DNA from: a bacterium
Lineage (GTDB): Bacteria > Chloroflexota > Dormibacteria > UBA8260 > Bog-877
DNA length: 13,506 nucleotides
Direction of reading: 5' to 3'
Assembly: GCA_021802115.1 (NCBI GenBank)
Contig: JAKABA010000097.1
Location: 1 to 13,506, forward strand
The position numbers and the translations under genes were made by a program. Positions 1 through 6,097 of the stretch are shown in pieces (the stretch's first letter is position 1; each line of letters begins with the position of its first letter). The notes beneath the pieces were generated by a model that had not been told where the DNA came from, made no database searches, and was given only the letters and a program-made list of their open reading frames with translations.

Positions 1-711
1 GAGGGGGTGGAGCACGTGGTCGGAGGGATCGCCAAGGGGTCCGGGATGATCCACCCAGAGATGGCGACCATGCTGGCCTTCGTGACCACGGACGTCCGCG
101 TGGAGGCGGACACCGCCCGGGCCCTCCTGCGCGAGTCGGTGCGGCAGAGCTTCAACCGGATCAGCGTCGACGGCGACATGAGCACCAACGACTGCTGCTT
201 CCTGCTGGCCAACGGCGCCGCCGGCGGGCCGGAGATCCGCTCCGGGACGCCGGCCCTCCAGCACCTCCGGGAGGCGCTGGACAGGGTCCTCGGCTCCCTG
301 GCGGCGCAGATCGTGGCGGATGGCGAGGGTGCCACCAGGACCTTCTCGGTCCACGTCCTGGGGGCGGCCGACGAACTGCAGGCCCTGAGCGCGGCTCGCA
401 CCGTGACCACCTCGCCTCTGGTGAAGACCGCCATCCACGGCGGCGACCCCAACTGGGGGCGGATCCTGGCGGCGGTCGGTCGCTCCGGGGCCGAGCTGGC
501 GCTCGACCGCTGCCGCCTGGTCATCGAGGGCGAGGAGCTCTTCGCCCTGGGACAGGTGGTGGAGGGCGCCGTCGAGAGGGTCGCCCCCCGGCTGCTGCGG
601 CCGCGCGTGGCAATCGAGATCAACCTGGGGGTGGGGGAGGCCGAGGCAACCGCGCTCGGCTGCGACCTGAGCCCCGACTATGTGAGGATCAATGCCGACT
701 ATTCCACCTGA
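1..711 (+). CDS. argJ: Arginine biosynthesis bifunctional protein ArgJ (glutamate N-acetyltransferase), 3' part
   Basis: ArgJ transfers acetyl from N-acetylornithine to glutamate and closes the acetyl cycle of arginine synthesis. Some members also use acetyl-CoA. The frame is open from base 1, so the start and most of the alpha chain lie upstream; 236 codons are visible. The segment GSGMIHPEMATML is the autocleavage region of the family: the precursor is cut before the Thr encoded at 67-69, which becomes the N-terminal nucleophile of the beta chain. Further family blocks are ADGEGATRTF, GGDPNWGRILAAVGRSG and the C-terminal end GCDLSPDYVRINADY. The beta chain is therefore complete and looks intact. 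The last 20 bases overlap argB. Whether the enzyme is mono- or bifunctional cannot be told from this fragment. Confidence 0.96.
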   Translation, partial: EGVEHVVGGIAKGSGMIHPEMATMLAFVTTDVRVEADTARALLRESVRQSFNRISVDGDMSTNDCCFLLANGAAGGPEIRSGTPALQHLREALDRVLGSLAAQIVADGEGATRTFSVHVLGAADELQALSAARTVTTSPLVKTAIHGGDPNWGRILAAVGRSGAELALDRCRLVIEGEELFALGQVVEGAVERVAPRLLRPRVAIEINLGVGEAEATALGCDLSPDYVRINADYST

Positions 712-1591
712 CTCAACCCCGTCGCTGCCCTTTGCCGTGCGCGCCCAGGTGCTGGTGGAGGCGCTGCCCTACATCCGCCGCTTTCACGGCCAGCTGCTGG
801 TGGTCAAGCTGGGGGGCGCCGCCATGGAGGATCCCCTGGAGCGCGAGGCGGTGCTTCAGGATCTGGTCCTGCTCCGCTTCGTGGGGATGCGGCCGGTGCT
901 GGTGCATGGAGGCGGCCGTGAGATCACGGCCATGGCCGCCGCCCTTGGGCTGGACACCCGCTTTGTGGGCGGGCTCAGGGTCACCGACGAACGCACCATG
1001 GAGGTCGCCAAGATGGTGCTGACCGGCAAGATCAGCCCGGATCTGGTCACCACCATCCACCGTCTGGGTGGCCGGGCCATGGGTCTCTCCGGAGAGGACG
1101 GGCCCACTTTGTTGGTCAAGCGTCAGCTGGGGCCGCAGGGGGAGGACCTCGGTCTGGTGGGTGCGGTGGCGGAGGTCAATCCCGAACCGGTCCTGGCCCT
1201 CACCGAACGGGGCCTGATCCCCGTGGTCGCATCCATCGGCCTGGGGTACGACGGCAAGAGCTACAACGTCAACGCCGACACCGTGGCGGCGGCGCTCGCG
1301 GTCTCGTTGCAGGCGGCCAAGCTGATCATGCTCACCGACGTCGTCGGGGTGCAGGGCGCCCGGGGCGAGTTGCTGAGCCGGCTCTCGGTCTCCCAGGCCG
1401 AGGCGCTGCTGGAGCAAGGCGTGGCCCGGGAGGGGATGATCCCCAAGCTGGGCGCCGCCTGCCAGGCGGCCCGGGCCGGGGTTGCGGTGCACATCATCGA
1501 CGGCCGGGAGCCGCACTCGGTTCTGCTCGAGCTGCTCACCGAGGCAGGGGTCGGCACCATGATCGATCCTTTGTCCGCTGGCGATGACTGA
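692..1591 (+). CDS. argB: Acetylglutamate kinase ArgB
   Basis: ArgB phosphorylates N-acetylglutamate with ATP, the second step of the acetylated arginine pathway, in the cytoplasm. The 299-residue product has the amino-acid-kinase fold: VVKLGG with K39, VHGGG at 71-75, FVGGLRVTDERT around 91-102, NVNADTVAAAL around 192-202, LTDVVGV around 214-220 and GMIPKL with K252. The N-terminal block ALPYIRRFHG (24-33) corresponds to the extra N-terminal helix of hexameric, arginine-inhibited NAG kinases, so feedback inhibition by arginine is inferred. The ATG at 692 lies inside argJ with GAGGA (684-688) only 3 bases upstream. An in-frame GTG at 737 lacks any ribosome site, so ATG is preferred. The end overlaps argD by 8 bases (ATGACTGA). 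Confidence 0.96.
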   Translation: MPTIPPDSTPSLPFAVRAQVLVEALPYIRRFHGQLLVVKLGGAAMEDPLEREAVLQDLVLLRFVGMRPVLVHGGGREITAMAAALGLDTRFVGGLRVTDERTMEVAKMVLTGKISPDLVTTIHRLGGRAMGLSGEDGPTLLVKRQLGPQGEDLGLVGAVAEVNPEPVLALTERGLIPVVASIGLGYDGKSYNVNADTVAAALAVSLQAAKLIMLTDVVGVQGARGELLSRLSVSQAEALLEQGVAREGMIPKLGAACQAARAGVAVHIIDGREPHSVLLELLTEAGVGTMIDPLSAGDD

Positions 1592-2807
1592 GGCCCTGCC
1601 GCCAGGTCTGGCCGAGCGCGAGGCCGCGGTTGTCTGCGGCACCTACCGCCGTCCCCCCCTGGTGCTGGTCGAGGGCAGCGGCTGCTTTGTCACGACCGAC
1701 CAGGGCGAGCGGCTGATGGACCTGGTGGGCGGGATCGCGGTCAACGTGCTGGGGCACTGCCACCCAGAGGTGGTGGCGGCGGCGACCGCCCAGCTGGGGC
1801 GGCTCATCCACACCAGCAACCTCTACTACACGACGCCTCAGGTAGAGCTGGCGGAAGCGCTGGTGGCCTCCGCCTTTCCGGGCCGGGTCTTCTGGTGCAA
1901 CAGCGGCGCCGAGGCCAATGAGGCCGCGATCAAGGTGGCCAGGAAGTGGGGCCGCCTCAACCGCCGCGGTGCCTTCACGATCGTGACCCTGGAGGGGGCG
2001 TTCCACGGCCGCACCCTGGCGACCCTGGCCGCGACGGGCAACGCCCACTACAGCGATCCGTTCCGGCCGCTCCCGGACGGGTTCAGGCAGGTGCCGCGCG
2101 GGAGCCTGGATGCCGTCGAGCGGGCCCTGACCGACCCCGAGCGTCCGGCGGTGGCGGTGATGGCCGAGCCGGTCCAGGGAGAGAGCGGTGTCAACCCCTT
2201 GGGCGCCGACTACCTGGTCGGGCTGCGCGAACTGTGCGACCGGCACCAGGCTCTGCTGATCCTGGACGAGGTGCAGACCGGGATGGGTCGGTCCGGAACC
2301 ATGTGGGCCCATCAGGCGGCGGGGATATCTCCGGACATCATGACCGCCGCCAAGGGGCTGGGGGGCGGCCTGCCCTTGGGGGCGATGCTGGTGTCGAAGG
2401 CGGCTGACTGCCTGGAGCCCGGCGACCACGGCAGCACCTTCGGCGGCAATCCGGTCTCGTGCGCGGCCGGTCTGGCGGCTCTGAGGGTGATAGTCCGAGA
2501 CCACCTCTGCGAGCGCGCGACGATCGCCGGCGACCAGCTCAAGGAGGGTATCCTCGGTCTCCGCTCGCTGGGACTGCCGGTTGCCGAGGTGCGCGGCAGC
2601 GGGCTGCTGCTGGGGATCGGGCTCGCGGCGCCAATGGCCCGCGAGGTGGCGGCCGCCGCGATCCAGGAGGGGCTCCTCATCAATCCCATCGGCGCCGAGA
2701 CGATCCGCCTCGCCCCCCCGTTGACCATCTCCGACGACGAGATCCAGCTGGCCCTCGAAGGGTTGCGGGCCAGCCTCCTGCGGGCGGTCGCGGAGCCCGG
2801 GAGTTGA
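1584..2807 (+). CDS. argD: Acetylornithine aminotransferase ArgD
   Basis: ArgD is a PLP-dependent class III aminotransferase that converts N-acetylglutamate semialdehyde and glutamate to N-acetylornithine and 2-oxoglutarate. The 407-residue length is normal for the family. Visible motifs are NSGAEANEAAIK (106-117, phosphate-binding loop), GAFHGRTL (138-145), AEPVQGE (194-200), LILDEVQTGMGRSG (225-238, with D228 against the PLP ring nitrogen) and AAKGLGGGLPLGA (255-267, with K257 as the Schiff-base lysine), followed by HGSTFGGNP (282-290). Its ATG lies inside the end of argB, giving an 8-base overlap. The next gene is argR, 2 bases further on. In related clusters argF normally sits between argD and argR; it is absent here. 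A related ornithine or GABA aminotransferase is possible by fold, but the operon settles the call. Confidence 0.96.
   Translation: MTEALPPGLAEREAAVVCGTYRRPPLVLVEGSGCFVTTDQGERLMDLVGGIAVNVLGHCHPEVVAAATAQLGRLIHTSNLYYTTPQVELAEALVASAFPGRVFWCNSGAEANEAAIKVARKWGRLNRRGAFTIVTLEGAFHGRTLATLAATGNAHYSDPFRPLPDGFRQVPRGSLDAVERALTDPERPAVAVMAEPVQGESGVNPLGADYLVGLRELCDRHQALLILDEVQTGMGRSGTMWAHQAAGISPDIMTAAKGLGGGLPLGAMLVSKAADCLEPGDHGSTFGGNPVSCAAGLAALRVIVRDHLCERATIAGDQLKEGILGLRSLGLPVAEVRGSGLLLGIGLAAPMAREVAAAAIQEGLLINPIGAETIRLAPPLTISDDEIQLALEGLRASLLRAVAEPGS
2799..2803 (+). promoter_or_regulatory. Ribosome binding site of argR (GGGAG)
   Basis: GGGAG lies inside the 3' end of argD with a 6-base spacer to the GTG at 2810. 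It leaves no spacer to the in-frame TTG at 2804, so it favours GTG 2810 as the argR start. Confidence 0.6.
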
Positions 2808-2809
2808 TC

Positions 2810-3301
2810 GTGCAGACCGGCAAGCGGGAGCGCCAGTCAGCCATCGTGGAGCTCCTGTGGGAGGTGCCGGTCGCTACCCAGGAACAGCTGGCTCAGGAGC
2901 TGCATCGGCGTCACATCGAGGCTGACCAGGCGACCATCAGCCGCGACCTGCGCGAGTTGGGAGTGGCGCGTGTGGCCGGGAGCCCCGGCCGCCGTTACCT
3001 TCCGCCTCCCCACCTTTCAGAGCGCTGGGACCGAGCCTGCCAGGTGCTCGGCAGCCAGTTGGAACGGTTGGAGCGGGTGGGGTTGATGGTGGTCCTCCAC
3101 ACCCCCGTCGGGGCGGCGCCGGTGGTGGCGGCGGCGATCGACTCCCTCCACCTGGCCGACGTGGCGGGGACCGTGGCCGGGGATGACACAATCTTCATCC
3201 AGGCGAGGACCGCAGCTGGAGCCAGGTCGGTGGCCCAGCAGTTGGAGGCGCTCAGGCGGGTGTCTCCGGCGGGCCCGGTTCCGGGAGGGCATGGCGCTTG
3301 A
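2810..3301 (+). CDS. argR: Arginine repressor ArgR
   Basis: ArgR is the arginine-responsive transcriptional regulator, normally a hexamer binding ARG-box operators in front of arginine genes. The 163-residue product has an N-terminal winged helix-turn-helix (about 1-70), with the recognition segment DQATISRDLRELG at 39-51. The C-terminal oligomerisation and arginine-binding domain carries GTVAGDDTIFI at 120-130. D125 and D126 match the aspartate pair that contacts arginine in characterised ArgR proteins. The start is GTG 2810, 2 bases after the argD stop and served by GGGAG at 2799-2803; TTG 2804 is a weaker alternative. It probably represses its own operon, but the control region in front of the first arg gene is outside the window. 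The stop overlaps the argG start as TTGA. Confidence 0.93.
   Translation: MQTGKRERQSAIVELLWEVPVATQEQLAQELHRRHIEADQATISRDLRELGVARVAGSPGRRYLPPPHLSERWDRACQVLGSQLERLERVGLMVVLHTPVGAAPVVAAAIDSLHLADVAGTVAGDDTIFIQARTAAGARSVAQQLEALRRVSPAGPVPGGHGA
3283..3289 (+). promoter_or_regulatory. Ribosome binding site of argG (GGGAGGG)
   Basis: GGGAGGG lies near the 3' end of argR with an 8-base spacer to TTG 3298. It supports that unusual start codon. A nearer ATG at 3291 is out of the argG frame. Confidence 0.7.
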
Positions 3302-4590
3302 GCGAACGACCCCGCTGCGTGCTGGCGTTCTCCGGTGGACTCGACACCACCGTGGCCGTCCACTGGCTCACCCATCAGCGCGGCTTCGAAGTGATCACCC
3401 TTTCCGCCGACCTCGGCGAGGCCAAGTCGGCCGAGGACCTCCAGCAGCGGGCGCTGCGGGCGGGAGCGGTGGCCGCCCATGTGGTCGACGCCAAGGAGGT
3501 TTTGCTCAGCGACTTCGTGTTCCCATCCCTGCAGGCGGGGGCCCTGTACCAGGGTGTGTACCCGCTCGCGACCGCGCTCGGACGCCCCCTCATCGCCCGC
3601 CTGCTGGTGGAGGTGGCCCGGGAGACCGGGGCGTCCGCGGTCGCCCACGGCTGCACCGCCAAGGGCAATGACCAGGTCCGCTTCGACGTGGCGGTCGGGG
3701 CCCTCGCGCCCGGCCTGCAGGTGGTCGCGCCGGTCAGGGAGTGGAGCCTGGGACGGAGCGAGGAGATCGCATATGCCGCCGAGCACGGCCTGGAGGTCAG
3801 GGCCACCCGGGAGAGCCCCTACAGCGTCGACGCCAACCTCTGGGGCCGCAGTGTGGAGGCCGGAGTCCTGGAGGATCCCTGGCAACCGCCGCCGGAGGAC
3901 GCCTTCGAGTGGACGATCTCTCCCGCCGCCGCCCCACCCGACGGCAACCCGGTGGAGATCCACTTCGAGCAGGGGGTCCCGACCAGGCTCGACGGGGTGG
4001 AGCTCTCCCCGGTGGAGCTGGTGGTGAGGCTCAACGAGCTGGGGGGAGCCAACGGCGTGGGTCGCATCGACCACGTCGAGGATCGGCTGGTGGGGATCAA
4101 GTCCCGAGAGGTGTACGAGGCCCCCGCCGCGATCATCCTGGACACCGCCCACCGGGCCCTGGAGTCGCTCACCCTGGCTCGAGACGTGCTTCGGTTCAAG
4201 CGCCAGGTGGCCGACGAGTGGGCGCAGCTCACGTATGACGGACTGTGGTACTCGGCGCTGCGCCAGAGCCTCTACGCCTTCGTCCGGTCGACCCAGCAGT
4301 TCGTGAGCGGGGAGGTGCGGCTGCAGCTGCGCCAGGGAGCCATCACCGTGCTCGGACGGAGCAGTCCAGCCTCCCTGTACCGGCGCGAGCTGGCCACCTA
4401 CGAGCGCGCCGAGGACCGCTTCCGCCACCAGTCCGCCGAAGGGTTCTTGAACATCTTCGGGCTCCCCTTGCGGACCCAGGCGGCAGTTCAGGGCAATCTC
4501 TGGGAGGAGTCCAAGCCGCTGCTGCGCTCGATGCCTCGCGGGATCGCCGCGGGCAAGCCTGACGAGCCAGGCGATGTCGCCGACGCCTGA
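3298..4590 (+). CDS. argG: Argininosuccinate synthase ArgG
   Basis: ArgG joins citrulline and aspartate using ATP to give argininosuccinate, the penultimate step of arginine synthesis. The 430-residue protein starts with the PP-loop AFSGGLDTT (10-18). It then shows YPLATALGRPLIAR (88-101), AHGCTAKGNDQVRFD (116-130), REWSLGR (147-153), YSVDANLWGRSVEAG (175-189) and GRIDHVEDRLVGIKSREVYE (255-274), all family signatures in the right order. It is slightly longer than the usual length of about 400 residues, mainly from a C-terminal tail after about residue 405. The start is TTG, overlapping the argR stop by 4 bases and backed by a strong ribosome site. The last 17 bases overlap argH. Confidence 0.96.
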   Translation: MSERPRCVLAFSGGLDTTVAVHWLTHQRGFEVITLSADLGEAKSAEDLQQRALRAGAVAAHVVDAKEVLLSDFVFPSLQAGALYQGVYPLATALGRPLIARLLVEVARETGASAVAHGCTAKGNDQVRFDVAVGALAPGLQVVAPVREWSLGRSEEIAYAAEHGLEVRATRESPYSVDANLWGRSVEAGVLEDPWQPPPEDAFEWTISPAAAPPDGNPVEIHFEQGVPTRLDGVELSPVELVVRLNELGGANGVGRIDHVEDRLVGIKSREVYEAPAAIILDTAHRALESLTLARDVLRFKRQVADEWAQLTYDGLWYSALRQSLYAFVRSTQQFVSGEVRLQLRQGAITVLGRSSPASLYRRELATYERAEDRFRHQSAEGFLNIFGLPLRTQAAVQGNLWEESKPLLRSMPRGIAAGKPDEPGDVADA

Positions 4591-6097
4591 CTACCCGGCC
4601 TCCTCAAGGCGGGCCGCCAAGGCGTGGAGCGGGCGCCTGCAGGAGCCCTCGGCCCTGACCCTGGAGGAGTACAGCTCCTCCCTGGCGTGGGATATGCAGC
4701 TCGCGGAGGACGATGTCCAAGGGTCGAGGGCGCATGCCCGAGCGCTCGGCGCCGCCGGCCTTCTCGACCAGCCCACTCTGGACCGCCTCCTGGGGGGATT
4801 GGAGGCGGTGGCCGCGGAGCTGAGCTCCGGCACCTTGGCGCTGCTCCCATCGGACGAGGACATCCACATGGCGGTCGAACGCCGCCTCACCGAGCTGGTC
4901 GGCGAGCCCGGGCGGCGGCTGCACACGGGCCGCAGCCGCAACGATCAGGTGGCTCTCGACCTCCGCCTCTACGCGCGCCGAGCCTGCGTCCAATTGGTGC
5001 TGGCGGCGGCCGACCTTCAGGAGGTGCTGCTGCGGCGAGCTCGCGAGCAGCGCGCCACCCTCCTGCCCGGATACACCCACATGCAGCGAGGCCAGCCAGT
5101 CCACCTCGCCCACCACCTCCTGGCGTACCTGGAGATGCTGGGACGTGACCGGGGACGGCTCCAGGACTGCTGGGCCCGGGCCGATGAGTCTCCCCTAGGT
5201 GCCGGGGGGTTGGCCGGCACCACCTTGCCGATCCCGCGTGAGGGCCCCGCCAGGGAGCTGGGCTTCAGCCGGGTAACGGCCAACAGCCTGGACGCCGTGT
5301 CGGACCGTGACTTCGCCGTGGAGCTGGTCTTCGACTGCGCCCTGCTGGGCGTGCACCTGTCCCGGCTGGCCGAGGACCTGATCATCTGGAACACCGCCGA
5401 GTTCTCCTTCGTCACCCTGCCCGACCGCTGGGCGACCGGATCGAGCATCATGCCCCAGAAGAAGAACCCTGACCTGCTCGAGCTGGTAAGAGGCAGGGCG
5501 GCGGTGCCCATCAGCTCGCTGGTGGGCCTGCTCACCCTGCTCAAGGGCCTGCCGCTGAGCTACAACCGCGATCTGCAGGAGGACAAGCGCCACCTGTTCG
5601 CCGCCGTCGAGGTGACCCGGGCCAGCATGGTGGCGCTGGCGGGTCTTCTGGCGGAACTTCGGTTCAACCCTCCCCGGATGATCCGGGCGGCGTCAGATCC
5701 GGACCTGCTGGCGACCGACCTGGCGGAGTTCCTGGTGCTGCGGGGGGTGCCCTTCCGGAGCGCCCACGAGCTGGTGGGACAGGCGGTGCGGCGCTCCCAT
5801 CAGGACGGGGTGCCGCTGGACCGGCTCATCGATGAGCGGGGCCCCGAGCTGGGGTTCCCGGCAGAAGCGGCCACCGTGTTCGACCCCCGGCGCTCGCTGT
5901 CCCAGCGCGAGCAGGTCGGGGCGCCGGGGCCCCGCGCCACCGGGCTGGCCCTGCGCCGCGCCGCCCGTCAGATCGCGTCGGCGAGAAGTTGGGCGAGGCT
6001 CCACCGGGGCGCGGGCGCGCCCCATCCGGGCGAGATGGGTGTGGTGGAGGTTGCTACGATCAGTCCCACGCAGCCATCCGTCAACCGGGAAGCCTGA
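4574..6097 (+). CDS. argH: Argininosuccinate lyase ArgH, with C-terminal extension
   Basis: ArgH splits argininosuccinate into arginine and fumarate, the last step of the pathway; it is a tetramer of the fumarase/aspartase superfamily. The motifs are intact: KAWSGRL (16-22), HTGRSRNDQ (117-125), GYTHMQRGQP (166-175), GAGGLAGTTLPI (209-220) and the signature loop GSSIMPQKKNP (289-299) holding the catalytic serine. At 507 residues it is longer than the typical length of about 460-470. The excess is a short N-terminal lead and about 35 residues after position 472 that do not look like the family and end in VNREA. This tail may simply be coding through what was a spacer. ATG 4574 lies inside argG, and the stop shares one base with the next ATG (TGATG). 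Confidence 0.95.
   Translation: MSPTPDYPASSRRAAKAWSGRLQEPSALTLEEYSSSLAWDMQLAEDDVQGSRAHARALGAAGLLDQPTLDRLLGGLEAVAAELSSGTLALLPSDEDIHMAVERRLTELVGEPGRRLHTGRSRNDQVALDLRLYARRACVQLVLAAADLQEVLLRRAREQRATLLPGYTHMQRGQPVHLAHHLLAYLEMLGRDRGRLQDCWARADESPLGAGGLAGTTLPIPREGPARELGFSRVTANSLDAVSDRDFAVELVFDCALLGVHLSRLAEDLIIWNTAEFSFVTLPDRWATGSSIMPQKKNPDLLELVRGRAAVPISSLVGLLTLLKGLPLSYNRDLQEDKRHLFAAVEVTRASMVALAGLLAELRFNPPRMIRAASDPDLLATDLAEFLVLRGVPFRSAHELVGQAVRRSHQDGVPLDRLIDERGPELGFPAEAATVFDPRRSLSQREQVGAPGPRATGLALRRAARQIASARSWARLHRGAGAPHPGEMGVVEVATISPTQPSVNREA
6021..6060 (+). promoter_or_regulatory. Hairpin and possible internal promoter before the Usp/PCP_red gene
   Basis: CCCATC (6021-6026) and GATGGG (6034-6039) form a perfect 6-bp stem around a 7-base loop. 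TACGAT at 6055-6060 resembles a -10 box and lies about 36 bases before the next start codon. No good -35 is visible at 17 bases spacing. The segment falls within the atypical C-terminal tail of argH. It could give the downstream gene its own transcription start, but the evidence is weak. Confidence 0.25.

Noticed and set aside
3291..3293. ATG just upstream of argG as its start codon
   Set aside because: It is out of frame with the PP-loop motif. The in-frame TTG at 3298 is 8 bases after GGGAGGG.
2995..4428. 477-codon minus-strand frame opposite argR and argG
   Set aside because: Antisense shadow of clear argR and argG motifs, with no domain of its own.
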